The notes beneath the pieces are model-generated. The model ran no database searches. It was not told where the DNA came from and saw nothing but the letters and a program-made list of their open reading frames with translations. Shown here piece by piece: positions 39,701 through 48,841 of a DNA stretch of 64,000 nucleotides; positions within the stretch are counted from its first letter, which is position 1; each line of letters starts with the position of its first letter. The stretch is from Aureococcus anophagefferens (lineage: Eukaryota; Sar; Pelagophyceae; Pelagomonadales; Pelagomonadaceae). The stretch is taken from NCBI RefSeq assembly GCF_000186865.1, contig NW_008705576.1, positions 640,145 to 704,144 on the forward strand, in the 5' to 3' direction. Position numbers and translations under genes: made by a program.

Positions 39701-40467
39701 CGCGGCGCGCGTCCTTCAAGCCGCCCCTCGAGGGGTCGACGCCGTCGTCGTCGTCGGCGGCGGGCTCGTCGCTGCGCGGGAGCGCCGCGCGGTCGCCCGC
39801 GGCCGCCGCGCGGCGGCGGGCGTCGGCGCGCGGCCGGCTCTTCACGTCCGCGCCGCCGGCGGACCTCGTGGACGTCGAGTGCCCCTTTGGTAATTTCGGG
39901 CACAAGCCCAACGTCGACGGCAAGGACAACGACCTGGAGGAGAAGCTGCAGCTGCCGGACGCGCAGGCGCGCGAGTTGGTCCAGCAGCTCGACCGCGACA
40001 CGAAATTCCTCGCGTCGCGGGGCATCATGGACTACTCGCTGCTCGTGGGCATCACGATGCAGGAGTACCACGTCAAGACCTACGCGCGGCGCGAGTCCTG
40101 CCAGCTCGCGGAGGACGGCGCGGACGTCCGCCACTCCGACGGCGCGTCCGCCGCGCCGCCGTCGGTCGACGAGCCCCGCGCGGGCGACTCGCTGGCGTCC
40201 AAGGCGTGCACGGTGCCCGCGCGCATCGCCCAGGGGCCCGCGACCTACACGCTCGGCATCATCGACATGCTCCAGGAGTGGGACCTCGGCAAGCGCGCGG
40301 AGGCGTGCTGCAAGGTGCGATGCAAGTGCCAGAGCCGCCGCGGCATCTCCGCCGTCGCGCCCTCGGAGTACCAGGAGCGGTTCATGGACCACGTCGAGAA
40401 CATCATCGCCGAGGACGCGGGCCAGCCGCGCCTCACGAACCTCGCCGACCGGCCCACGCTCGTCTAA
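36741..40467 (+). CDS. GPCR-phosphatidylinositol phosphate kinase (7TM receptor fused to PIP kinase)
   Basis: Exons 36741-37464, 37676-37841, 38050-38737, 38933-39436, 39637-40467; all phases agree; 970 aa. About seven hydrophobic helices occupy residues ~12-300 (RTILLLCLPVAALVAFVAIV; YHAVVWASSAALALGLSAHA; WAPWVFLYGPIVVLYFFALA; NLVAITLFWFLCGSTFALGY; GYVCSYAAAFLLPMKGCVDF). The PIP kinase domain follows: GASGALFLFSDDERFIAKTA (Lys for ATP), KYDVKGSWVNRSA, RGIMDYSLLVGITMQEY (catalytic Asp) and YTLGIIDMLQEWDLGKRAE. This architecture is known from oomycetes and Dictyostelium (RpkA). It would couple an external signal directly to PI(4,5)P2 synthesis at the membrane. The exon between the last two introners carries the start of the kinase. 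Confidence 0.93.
37465..37675 (+). mobile_element. Introner element, family B, copy B3 (sense, GC-AG)
   Basis: 211-nt intron. Duplication gctcgccg (37465-37472) versus gctcgctg (37676-37683), 7/8. The left end ccgtgaggaaatc and right end gttccacgcag are diverged family B repeats. Splicing restores LARGGSLKLPTTFATHL between two receptor helices. Confidence 0.92.
37842..38049 (+). mobile_element. Introner element, family B, copy B4 (antisense, GC-AG)
   Basis: 208-nt intron. Duplication gcgggtcg (37842-37849) versus gcgggttg (38050-38057). Ends ctgtgtggaattc / gatttccacacag. The body is the reverse complement of B1-B3. Splicing restores FRNLRVGFGYVCSYAA. Confidence 0.94.
38738..38932 (+). mobile_element. 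Introner element, family A, copy A6 (antisense, GT-AG, GGGCGGG end type)
   Basis: 195-nt intron with an exact duplication gtcgagat (38738-38745, 38933-38940). The ends cggggcgggaaacggg and cccgtttcccgcccag form a paired variant of the family A repeat. Splicing restores RCWAPVEMARVRAAYG. Confidence 0.94.
39437..39636 (+). mobile_element. Introner element, family A, copy A5 (sense, GC-AG)
   Basis: 200-nt intron. Duplication gcgcggcg (39437-39444) versus gcgcgccg (39637-39644). Ends cagggcagcaaaag / cttttactgcccag. Splicing restores KRSRARRASYGRLSHES inside the kinase-domain insert. Confidence 0.93.
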
Positions 40468-40483
40468 GTGTCTTAGTCGCGGC

Positions 40484-41140
40484 CTAGACGTCGCGCGGGC
40501 TCCGCCAGAACGCGAAGACTTCTGTGAAGACGTCCTCGGGGACTTCCTTGAAGAGGCGCTGGAGCAGGGGCACACTCGGCGTGTGGTGGAGCGTCGGAAG
40601 AGTGCGGCGGAGCTCGAGGAGCTCGGCGCGAGGCGCGGCGACGTATGGGGCCCATCCGCCCGCGCGACGGACGTCGGCGACGAGGTCCGCCGCGCTGTCG
40701 CAGCCTTTTTGTCGCAAACGAGTCTCGGGGTCTTGATCCCGTACGTTTCGTATGCCGGTGGCCGCGCCGCGGCTCAGGAGCAGCTTGCAGGATTTATAGG
40801 CATGATCGGGCCCGACGAAATGAAGCGCGGTGTTCTGTTCGCGACTGCGAACATCAACTCGCGCCCCCGCGTCGAGCAAAAGGCACATTAGTTCGTAGAA
40901 GCCGCCACAAGCGGCGTTATGCAGTGCCGTCCAGCCATCAGATCCAACCAAATTCACGTTCGCTCCATTATCTAGGAGCCATCGAGCGGACGTATACCAA
41001 TCGCGCTCCGCCGCAAGAAGCAATAGTGGATCGCCATAGTCTCCTACTAGCATTGTGTTGAGGTCGACGCCCTCTCTCTGCCGGCGCTGGACCTTCTCGA
41101 GAACATTTAGCTCTTCAGGGCCAGCTTCGATGCGCTCCAT
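40484..41140 (-). CDS. Ankyrin-repeat protein
   Basis: 218 aa. Three to four ankyrin repeats: GDPLLLLAAERDWYTSARWL, GANVNLVGSDGWTALHNAAC (residue ~60), GARVDVRSREQNTALHFVGP and GAATGIRN. N-terminal short helix; C-terminal part (AELLELRRTLPTLHHTPSVP) is not recognisable. Protein-protein interaction is the expected role. Codon use is a little less GC-biased than its neighbours. Convergent with the PIP kinase gene, stop codons 16 bp apart. Confidence 0.85.
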   Translation of the reverse strand: MERIEAGPEELNVLEKVQRRQREGVDLNTMLVGDYGDPLLLLAAERDWYTSARWLLDNGANVNLVGSDGWTALHNAACGGFYELMCLLLDAGARVDVRSREQNTALHFVGPDHAYKSCKLLLSRGAATGIRNVRDQDPETRLRQKGCDSAADLVADVRRAGGWAPYVAAPRAELLELRRTLPTLHHTPSVPLLQRLFKEVPEDVFTEVFAFWRSPRDV

Positions 41141-41278
41141 CGCGCCACAATCGCAAGAGCTTGCTGCTTAAATTTTCGCCACTGCTTGAGATCTGCTTTG
41201 CACGGCTTAGCGATCGTCCTCGAGGCCTCCACAGCCGTGCGCGGCGCGCTGAACGTATCGCCGGTGCGTGACGCCACG

Positions 41279-43405
41279 ATGCCGTTTCGGCTGTGCCTCG
41301 CGCTCCTCACATATTTCGCCACCGCCTTCGACCCCACGGCCTGGCTCGACGGCGCCTGCGGCCGACCTCGCGGCCGGGGCGTCATCGTCGTGGCGACGCG
41401 GTTCATGCAGGGCCAGGGCCAGTTCCCGGCGTTGGTCGGTGCGCGCCTCGAGCAAATCTTAACCGTCACGATCCCGTCGATGGCCGCGCAGACCGACAGG
41501 TGCTTCTTTTGGGTCGTCGCGACCGATCCCGCGCTCCCCGCGGAGCCGCGAAAACGCCTCGAAGACGCGCTCGCGGTCATGCCGCACGCGCGGCTCGTGG
41601 ATTCCACGGAGCCCATCACCATCGGCGCGCCGCGGATCGCGCAGCTGTTGGCGAAGCGGGCCTTCGGCCCCGGGCCGTGGCGCGGCGTGAAGGAGCTCAC
41701 GGTCGTCACGCTCGACGCCGACGACGCGCTCCACGCCGCGTACGTCCGCTACCTCAACGACTGGCGCCTCGCCGCGCCGCAGCTGACGCCGGAGCGCAAC
41801 TACGCGTACGCGTGCGCGTCGCGGGCCATGAAGTGGTCCGGGTCCGTCGACGGCCGCCACGGCTTCTCGAACGAGAACCACGACGGCGAGAAGAGCGGCC
41901 ACAAGGGCTGCCTCAACTCGGGCCTCGCCATGGCGCAGCGCGTCGCGCCCGGGGGCTTCTTCGAAAGCTGCGAGCCCCGGCCGTGCCACTTCAAGCACCC
42001 CGAGCTCCGGGAGAAGTTGCCGGTGGAGGTCGTCGTCGTGAAACGGGGCGGCCGGCCCATCACGTCGTCGCCCGTGCTGCGCGTGCGGTCCATCACGTCG
42101 ACGGGCGGCCGCGGCGGCGGCAAGATCCACGGGCAGAACGCGACGCGGAGCGGCGCGCAACAGGTCGACGCCGCGCATCTCAAAGCCGCGTTCGGCGTCG
42201 ACGGCGCCGCTTTGGAAAAGCTGACGACCTACCTGAAGGCCCACGAGGCCGACGTCGCCCGCGAGATGCTGGGCCACCGCAACGCGACGGGCTGCAGCGA
42301 CGTCTACATGGGCAGCTGCGCTCGCGACGAGACGCTCGCGTGGGCGCGGTCCGTGCTCGGCGAGCTCCCGGCCTTCGACGCGACGGCGTGGCTCGACGGC
42401 GGCGCATGCGGACGCGCGCGGCCGGGCAGGCGGACGCTCGTCGTGACGCGCTTCAACCAGGGCCAGGGGCGGTTCCCGGCGCTCGTCGACGCGCGGCTCG
42501 AGCAGCTCCTCGCGGTGACGGCGCCGTCGATGCGCGCGCAGTCCGACGCATGCTTTTTGTGGCTCGTCGCGACGGACCCGGCGCTGCCGGCGGCGCCGCG
42601 GCGGCGCCTGGAACAGGCGCTCGCGAGGCTGCCCCACGCGCGGCTCGTCGACGCGGACGAGCAGCTGACGCCGAATCGGCCGCGGGCCGCGCGCGACGTC
42701 GCGCGGCGCGCCTTCGGCCTCGCGGACTGGCGGTCCGTCGACGAGGTCATGGTCGTCAACGTCGACGCCGACGACGGGCTCCACCGGGACTACGTGCGGG
42801 CGCTCCACGCGTGGCGCGACGGCGCGCGATCGCTGACCGCGGAACGGACCTACGCGCACGCGTGCGCGGCGCGGAGCATGTCCTGGACGGGCGTCGCCGA
42901 CGGCGCCAACGCCTTCATGCACGAGCGGCTCAGCGGCGACTTCAAGAAGACGAAGAAGGGCTGCCTCATGTCGGGCCTCGCGGTCGCGCATCGGTTGGAG
43001 GACGGCGGCCGCGCGCCGTGCGCGCCCGCGCCCTGCCACTTCCCGCACACGGAGCTCCGCGAGCACCTCGACGTCTTCGTCGTCGAGCCAGCGAAGGACG
43101 ACGCGCGCATGAAGCACGCGCCCGTGCTCCGCGTCAAGTCGATCACGACGACCGGCGGCGGCAACTTCGGCGAGCTGCGGCACCACAGGGCCGTCGACGG
43201 GGCGACGCTGCGCGCGAGCTTCGGCGTCGACGCCGAGGCCCTCGTCGCGCTCGCGGCCTACCTCGCGGCCCACGAGGTCGCCATCGCGCGCGAGATCCTC
43301 GGCCACCGCGACGCGTCGGGCTGCCACGAGTCCTACGTGGGCAGCTGCGAGCGCGCGGGCGCGCTCGAGCGGGCCCGGGCCGTCGTCGCGCGGGCGGCGT
43401 CGTAA
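41279..43405 (+). CDS. Tandemly duplicated glycosyltransferase-like protein (putative rhamnosyltransferase family)
   Basis: 708 aa with an N-terminal signal/anchor (MPFRLCLALLTYFATAFDP). Two homologous halves of about 345 residues. Half 1 has VVATRFMQGQGQFPALVGAR, CFFWVVATDPALPAEPRKRL, VVTLDADDALHAAYVRYL and GHRNATGCSDVYMGSC; half 2 has VVTRFNQGQGRFPALVDARL, CFLWLVATDPALPAAPRRRL, VVNVDADDGLHRDYVRAL and GHRDASGCHESYVGSC. The DADD motif (metal/nucleotide sugar) is intact in both. This fits PF11316-like putative rhamnosyltransferases; donor and acceptor are unknown. A longer open frame begins at 41186, but the signal peptide supports 41279. Confidence 0.82.
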   Translation: MPFRLCLALLTYFATAFDPTAWLDGACGRPRGRGVIVVATRFMQGQGQFPALVGARLEQILTVTIPSMAAQTDRCFFWVVATDPALPAEPRKRLEDALAVMPHARLVDSTEPITIGAPRIAQLLAKRAFGPGPWRGVKELTVVTLDADDALHAAYVRYLNDWRLAAPQLTPERNYAYACASRAMKWSGSVDGRHGFSNENHDGEKSGHKGCLNSGLAMAQRVAPGGFFESCEPRPCHFKHPELREKLPVEVVVVKRGGRPITSSPVLRVRSITSTGGRGGGKIHGQNATRSGAQQVDAAHLKAAFGVDGAALEKLTTYLKAHEADVAREMLGHRNATGCSDVYMGSCARDETLAWARSVLGELPAFDATAWLDGGACGRARPGRRTLVVTRFNQGQGRFPALVDARLEQLLAVTAPSMRAQSDACFLWLVATDPALPAAPRRRLEQALARLPHARLVDADEQLTPNRPRAARDVARRAFGLADWRSVDEVMVVNVDADDGLHRDYVRALHAWRDGARSLTAERTYAHACAARSMSWTGVADGANAFMHERLSGDFKKTKKGCLMSGLAVAHRLEDGGRAPCAPAPCHFPHTELREHLDVFVVEPAKDDARMKHAPVLRVKSITTTGGGNFGELRHHRAVDGATLRASFGVDAEALVALAAYLAAHEVAIAREILGHRDASGCHESYVGSCERAGALERARAVVARAAS

Positions 43406-43979
43406 GGGGGGGGGGGGGGGTGTTTTTTATAGTGGCCATGCGTCTCGTGCCCCCCAGCCCAGGGTAGCGATGCGACCTGAAATCGCCCCCCCGACCTCGG
43501 TGAAATCTTCTGTCCGCGGCTTTGATTAATTCGATGTGCCGGGATTACTTACTCTTTACGTAACGAACGCGCGCGCGCGCGCGCGTGCAAAATGGACGGG
43601 ACATGGTCCAATTTCCTTAAAATTCAACAAAATTGCGAGCCGAAAGACGAGGATCACCCGGCTTTGATGCTTCTTGAATACCGGGACTGCGAAACCCAAA
43701 TATAGACGTGTTTGGGGCCCCTGCCAGGTAAGAAATTTTTTCGTTTCTTCAACTTGAAATTCAACAAAAATTTGATTTTCCCCACATTCTTTGATTTATC
43801 GCCCTATGGAGCCCGTTCCTCGGTGAATTTCAGAACCGGAACGCGACCCTGCCCCAGCCCCAAGACTACAATAGTAGCCCCGATTGCGATCGCACAAAAA
43901 AAATTGCTGCGGCAAAAAACGCGTCGAGGCAAAAACTCTCAAGCGCGTATCTAGCGCGTCGCTCGTCTGTGTTTTATCG
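43406..43979. other. AT-richer intergenic island
   Basis: 574 bp with poly-G (43407-43420), a CG dinucleotide run near 43,570, and A/T-rich blocks (aattcaacaaaatt near 43,622; a similar block near 43,758). Composition differs sharply from the flanks. No protein or RNA gene recognised. Confidence 0.5.
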
Positions 43980-44459
43980 ATGGATGGGACGACGCGCACC
44001 GCTCTGAGCGTTGTGCTAAATCACGACGACGGTGTGGTACAGTCTCTCCGGGAGCGGCTGGAGAATAGAGTGCCTAAGAATCGGTATCTGCGAGCAGTGC
44101 TCTCAGTGATCGAGGCGGAGAAAAAAGCGGCGGAGAACCAAGAAATTATCCCCGGGCAAAGACAGAGGACGTGCGGAAGAGTCGACCCAGAGAAAATTAA
44201 GACGTACTACCAGGCCGAAACGCACGCGTCGGACGACGAGTGGTCTCGAATCCCTCGTTCCGCGAAGCTCGCGATCGTGCCGTGTTTGACCGCGTTCGGG
44301 TACCACGTGCTCACGGACCCCACGACCGCCTCGATGTTCGTGTCCTGGGACATGTCTCAATATGGGCAGGACGAAATGCGGGACTTTTGTCGGAGGGCCG
44401 CGGTCGTGTACGGCGAGGACGCGATGTCGCCGCCCGTCCTGAGCCTCGCGCTGCTCTGA
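43980..44459 (+). CDS. Hypothetical protein in AT-richer island
   Basis: 159 aa from Met 43980 (the frame is open to 43884). No family recognised. Visible features: ALSVVLNHDDGVVQSLRERL, a Lys/Glu-rich middle (VIEAEKKAAENQEIIPGQRQ), and a more globular C-terminal part (AKLAIVPCLTAFGYHVLTDP; MFVSWDMSQYGQDEMRDFCR) ending PPVLSLALL. Codon choice (aaa, gaa, att, tat) is much less GC-biased than neighbouring genes, suggesting recent acquisition or an unusual locus. The last nine codons and stop are repeated twice more downstream. Confidence 0.5.
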   Translation: MDGTTRTALSVVLNHDDGVVQSLRERLENRVPKNRYLRAVLSVIEAEKKAAENQEIIPGQRQRTCGRVDPEKIKTYYQAETHASDDEWSRIPRSAKLAIVPCLTAFGYHVLTDPTTASMFVSWDMSQYGQDEMRDFCRRAAVVYGEDAMSPPVLSLALL

Positions 44460-44630
44460 GGAACTCTTATGATGAACGGGCCTCGGTCGTCGCCGACCAC
44501 ATCCCGCCGCCCGTCCTGAGCCTCGCGCTGCTCTGAGGAACTCTTATTGTGAACGGGTCGCGGTCGTCGCCGACTCGGACCACATCCCGCCGCCCGTCCT
44601 GAGCCTCGCGCTGCTCTGAGGAACTCTGAT
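44428..44630 (+). repeat. Triplicated 3' end (periods 77 and 83 bp)
   Basis: Three copies of a unit starting at about 44428, 44505 and 44588, each containing cgccgcccgtcctgagcctc then ctctgaggaactct. Copy 1 encodes the protein's C-terminus and stop; copies 2 and 3 repeat it with the following spacer (gaacgggYcKcggtcgtcgc). Copies 2 and 3 differ by a 6-bp insertion. Confidence 0.9.
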
Positions 44631-44767
44631 TAAAACCCCGGCGGACCGGGCCGAAAAACGGGGGGAAGATGCGAGGCGAGGGGCCGGGGCGGCGGCGCGC
44701 GGGAGATCAAACCCGCGCGCGGCGAGCGCGCGCGGCGGCGGCGGGGGGAGACGGGTGGAGAAGCGGG

Positions 44768-46857
44768 CTAGCGGCGCGAGCCGATGGTGCGGCCGCCGCC
44801 GCGCGCGAGGGACTTGGGCTTGGCCTTGATGGACTGGCACTTGGGGATGTGGCGCTCCGCGGCCTTCTCGTTGAACGTGCGCGAGCAGTGCGGGCACTGG
44901 ACGAAGGACGGGTCGGGCGTCGACGCGACCATGGGCGGCGGCGGCTTGCCCGCCTTCTCCGCCGCGGCGACGCCGCGCATGGCCTGCATGGCCTCGCGGA
45001 GCTGGTTCGACTGGGCCTTCCACTTCTTGTCCTTGCCGCCCGGCGCGGCGGCGCCGCCGTCGCGGTCCTTGCGGCGGAGCTCTTTTTTGACCTCGGCCGC
45101 GGCCTTCTTGACCATCTGCTTCTCGTCGCCGTCGAAGCCGTCGGCGCGGTGCGCCGCGGCGTTGAAGGTCTTGCGCGCCTTCTTCGGCGCGCACTTGGGG
45201 CAGCACCGCTGGCCGTGGCGCTTCTCGAGGCCGTCGAGCGCCCTCCGCGTCATCGCGCGCCCGCAGACGACGCAGGCGTCGTCGAGCTCCGCGGCGCCGC
45301 CGTCGGGCGCCGCCGACGCGTCGGCGGGCACGGCGCCGTAGCCGCCCGTCGGCCGGCTACCGCCGCGGTCGTCTGCGTCGCGCGGCTGGCTCTTCGGTTT
45401 CGCGTGGCCGTCGTCGCGGCGGTGCGCGTCGTCGCGGCGGCCGTCGTCGTCGTCGTCGTCGGAGCGGTCGCCGCGCGCGGACTTGGGCTTCCAGAGCGTG
45501 CGGTGCCGCGACTCGCTGTCGGGGCCCTTGGTCGCCGCGGGGAGCTTCGGCGCGGCCGCGCCGGTCCGCCGCGGCGGGCTCCGGTCGTCGCGGTTCGGCG
45601 CCGCGGGCCGCGTCCACGTCGACTCGCCCCGGGCCTCGTTGCGGTAGAAGACGTTGCCCGTGCGCCGGTCCGTGTGCTGCGTCCAGCCCGGCGGCAGCGC
45701 GCCGGCGCCGTCGTCGCGGCGCCGCGGCGACTTGGGCTGGCGCGGCTCGGCCCGCCGCCGGGGCTGCTCCGCGGGCGCCTCGTCGCCGTCCGGGGCGTCG
45801 TCCTCGACGGCGAAGTTGTCGTTCCACTCCGGGCGGCGGCCCGCGCGGCGGCCCGTCGTCCGCGCGCGCGACGCGTCGCGCGCGGCGGCGCCGTTCGTCG
45901 AGCTGTCGCTCTCGTTGCGCGCGAGCTCGAGGACCTCCGACGCGGACCGCGTGCGGAGCTCGGCGTCGGACGGGTCCTTGTTGCGCTTCGACCGCATGGA
46001 GAGCTTGAGGTTCGAGAGGCTGTCGGAGCCTGGGCAGGACAAGAGTGCGAAATTCCCAACTTCAAAGGCTCCTCTCTCGGCCGGGTTCCACTCGTTTCGG
46101 CTAATTTTTGGACGAGCGATCATCTCTCGGAGCGCTCTCGACGCGTGGATGCTGTTTCCGAAACGCGCGCGCGCGGAACACTCGTGTTGAAGCGATCTTG
46201 AATCACCCTTTTCCTGCCCTGGTCGGAGCGGTCGGAGCGGCCCTCGCCGGACGTGCCCGCGCGCGACGACCCGTAGCCGTAGGCCGCGTCGGCGTCGCTC
46301 GCGGCGTGGCCGCTGTAGCGCTGGAGGAGCGTCGACACGCGCCGCGCCTGGGAGCCCGTGAGCGACCGCCGCTTCAACACGTCGAGCCAGCCCTCGAACT
46401 CGGCCTCGGACATGGGCGCGTCCGCGGGCTCGGCCCGCGCGGTCGACCGCGGCTCCGTCATGTCCCGGGGCAGGTCGCGCCGGCCGGGCGTCGACCGCGG
46501 CTGCGACACGGCGCCGTTCTCGCGGAGCGGCGCGTTCTCGACGTCGTCGGCGCAGCCGGGCGGCTTGACCCACGTCGTCTTGCCGGAGCCCGCGTGGTGG
46601 TAGTAGGGCTTGCCCGTCTTCTTGTCCGTGTGCATGGTCCAGCCGGGCGCGACCTCGCGCCGCGGCCGCTTGCCCGCGGACTTCTCCGCCGCGTTCGCCG
46701 ACCGGCCCGCGAGCTCGTCGAGGCTGTCGCCGCCGCCGTCGGCCGCGTCGTCGCCGCCGCCGCGGTTCCGCCGCGTGGCGCGCATCTCGTTGGCGCGCGC
46801 GATGCTCTCCTGGCGCTGGCGCGCGTAGTCGCTCGGGTCCACGCGCGGGCCGGGCAT
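44768..46857 (-). CDS. WW-domain and C2HC zinc-finger protein
   Basis: Exons complement(44768-46029, 46230-46857), 629 aa from Met 46857 (frame open to 47067). Two WW domains: PGWTMHTDKKTGKPYYHHAG followed by SGKTTWVKP, and PGWTQHTDRRTGNVFYRNEA followed by RGESTWTRP, one in each exon. A CxxC…CCPKC finger (CVVCGRAMTRRALDGLEKR) and a C-terminal C2HC finger FVQCPHCSRTFNEKAAERHI-PKC of the ZC2HC1 type. The rest is Arg/Asp/Ser-rich and disordered. WW domains bind Pro-rich ligands; a role in RNA processing or scaffolding is a guess. Introner A7 lies between the WW domains and the frame is restored exactly. Confidence 0.82.
46030..46229 (+). mobile_element. Introner element, family A, copy A7 (antisense to a minus-strand host, GC-AG)
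   Basis: 200-nt intron. The duplication gtcggagc (plus strand, 46022-46029 and 46222-46229) is exact. Read on the host (minus) strand it begins GCTCCGAC-cagggcaggaaaag and ends cttgtcctgcccag. Splicing restores EGRSDRSDSLSNLK. Confidence 0.94.
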
Positions 46858-47369
46858 GGCGCGGCGCCGCGGCGAGCACGCCGGGGTGCCCAACGGCTCG
46901 CGGACCGCCGGGGGTTGGACCGGCGGCGCTGCCCCGGCGGCGGCGTCGGGCGACGGCAGCGCTGCCCCGGCGAGGACCGAGTCGTGCGTCTCCGGCGTCG
47001 GCTGCCCGGTGCGGGCGCGTCGGCGGCAGCGGCGGCGGGCAAACAAAACCTCGGCCTGCCACAACAAAAGCCCTGGCTCGGTGAGCGATCAGTTGGAGGA
47101 ATTGCCACAAGAGCCCGTGACGGAGCGCAATCAGGCTGTGGCGCACGGCGTAGCAATGATGAGGTTTTCAAGTTTCTAAAAGTTTGGTGGCTCGGAGCCA
47201 AAGGTCAAAATTTACCCCGCATTCTGGTGCGGATTTCCCACCAGCGCGTTTTGGCTGTGAGCTGCATCTAAGCCGCATTGGATTTCGTCAGGGACCCGCG
47301 CAGCCGCAGCCGATGGACTGAGGGGAGGGGACTGAGCGGAGGAACTTCTACACGACGCAGAGACACACG
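46858..47369. other. Divergent intergenic region, WW protein / MYND protein
   Basis: 512 bp. The minus strand stays open to 47067 and could extend the WW protein with a low-complexity N-terminus. The part at 47,050-47,260 is less GC-rich. No repeat or RNA gene recognised. Confidence 0.4.
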
Positions 47370-48032
47370 ATGATGGTTAACGAGGCCATGATGTCGGCGC
47401 CGATCACGCGCGCCGAGCTGGACGCGTGGAAGGCGCAGGTCGGCCGCCGATGTCCCACGCCGCAAGGCGCCATGGCGTTCGGCATGACACAGATGAAGCT
47501 CGGGCGCGTGCTCAAGCCCGACGAGCTCGAAAGGTTCAACACGCTCGTGATCGCCGACCGAGACCCCGAGGAGTTGGATTCTAATCTACGGGAGGGTCGA
47601 GGGTGCCGAGTCGATCGCGACACCTTGATCAGCATGACCAAGGCCGAAATCGCCAAGCTCGAGGCCAAGGCCATGGGCTGTAGCGAGGCGCGAAAGGAGA
47701 AGATCAAGTGCAAAAAGACGAGACACTCGTGCCGCGGGCGGCACCTCCGCGTCGACGCGACGGGCGCGATCGGCCGCGGCACGTGGACGTTTGGCGGCAA
47801 CTTTGGCGAAACCGCGGTGCGCGTGAGGCTGGACTCGGGCGAGGAGGTCCGGGCGAGCATCGACGAAGTCACGACCCTCTGCGAGAGATGCGACACGCCG
47901 GCGAAGTCGCGGTGCGTCGCGTGCAAGATGGTCCACTACTGCGGCGCAGCGTGTCAAAAGGTCCACTGGAAAGCGGGCCACAAGCAGGAGTGCCGGCAGT
48001 TGCGGGAGAGCCAGAGCGAGGGTAACGCGTGA
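47370..48032 (+). CDS. MYND zinc-finger protein
   Basis: 220 aa. The C-terminal MYND finger is complete: LCERCDTPAKSRCVACKMVH-YCGAACQKVHWKAGHKQEC (residues ~170-208), with ligand pattern CxxC…CxxC…YCxxxCQxxHWxxHKxxC. The N-terminal 100 residues are helical (ITRAELDAWKAQVG; LKPDELERFNTLVIADRDPE) with no recognised family; the middle (GTWTFGGNFGETAVRVRLDS) may be a small beta barrel. Start chosen at the first of two adjacent Met codons. Role unknown; MYND fingers bind Pro-rich peptides. Confidence 0.8.
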   Translation: MMVNEAMMSAPITRAELDAWKAQVGRRCPTPQGAMAFGMTQMKLGRVLKPDELERFNTLVIADRDPEELDSNLREGRGCRVDRDTLISMTKAEIAKLEAKAMGCSEARKEKIKCKKTRHSCRGRHLRVDATGAIGRGTWTFGGNFGETAVRVRLDSGEEVRASIDEVTTLCERCDTPAKSRCVACKMVHYCGAACQKVHWKAGHKQECRQLRESQSEGNA

Positions 48033-48086
48033 GCACGGATAGTAGATTACCCCCTGTCCGATCGAAGGCGACTTAGAATCCCCCGG

Positions 48087-48713
48087 CTACCGCTGCTCGG
48101 CGGCCCCCTCCGACTTGACGAAGGGCAGCTTCTTCAGCTGGGCGTTGAGCGCGTTCTCGAGCTCGCAGAAGGCGCCCCACTGTCGCGCGGTCTTGGACAC
48201 GGCCGGCGTCGCGGCGACCGTCAGCGCGAGGCGCGCGGGGCCGACGACCTCCGTCAGCGCGAGCACGAGCTGAAATTTGACGACGAGCAGGCCGCCGCTC
48301 GCGGCGCCGGCGCCCTGGGCCACGTCCTCCGGGAGCCGGTCGCGCAGCGCGTCGGGCAGCGACTCGACGACCGCCGCGGCGTCGACGACGCTGAGAGCCG
48401 CGAAGCCGGTAGCGAGGCACGACGCCCAGACGGAAAAATGGAAGAGCAGCGCGACGACGCCGTAGCGCTCGAGCAGCTCGGGGATCGACAGCTCGTCGTC
48501 CTCCTCGACCGCGCACTCCTCGCCGGGGCCCGGGCGCGCAAAGAGGCGCGGCGATTCGCGCGGCTTCGGCGCCGGCGAATCCGCGCGCGGCGCGGCGCGG
48601 CGGGGGAGCCAAGGCGCCGTTTTTGCGAGCGTACGACGGCCAGCGACGCCACCGGGCGTGCGGAAGGCAGACGCGACGGCGAGCGCCCCGAGGGCGAGCA
48701 ACAAGCGACGCAT
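48087..48713 (-). CDS. FAM210/DUF1279-like membrane protein, plastid presequence
   Basis: 208 aa from Met 48713 (Met 48737 is upstream). The presequence MRRLLLALGALAVASAFRTP has the ASAF motif. The conserved DUF1279 pattern is ELLERYGVVALLFHFSVWASCLATGFAAL (residue ~80) followed by a second helix (LLVVKFQLVLALTEVVGPAR) and TVAATPAVSKTARQWGAF. FAM210A-type proteins sit in organelle membranes and affect organellar translation; a plastid version is inferred. Head-to-head with the RING gene, start codons 128 bp apart. Confidence 0.75.
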   Translation of the reverse strand: MRRLLLALGALAVASAFRTPGGVAGRRTLAKTAPWLPRRAAPRADSPAPKPRESPRLFARPGPGEECAVEEDDELSIPELLERYGVVALLFHFSVWASCLATGFAALSVVDAAAVVESLPDALRDRLPEDVAQGAGAASGGLLVVKFQLVLALTEVVGPARLALTVAATPAVSKTARQWGAFCELENALNAQLKKLPFVKSEGAAEQR

Positions 48714-48841
48714 GCCCGACACGTCGATATACATCAATGTACATTGCTCAGACCGTCAACCTCGGACTCCGGAGCTGCCGGGCCAATCGTGCTGCTCAAC
48801 ACGGCCCAAACCGCGGCCGAGGTGGGGCTGCCCAACCGGTA

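Noticed and set aside
43560..43590. CG dinucleotide run as a possible Z-DNA or regulatory element
   Set aside because: Simple repeats of this kind are expected in such a GC-rich genome; nothing ties it to a gene.
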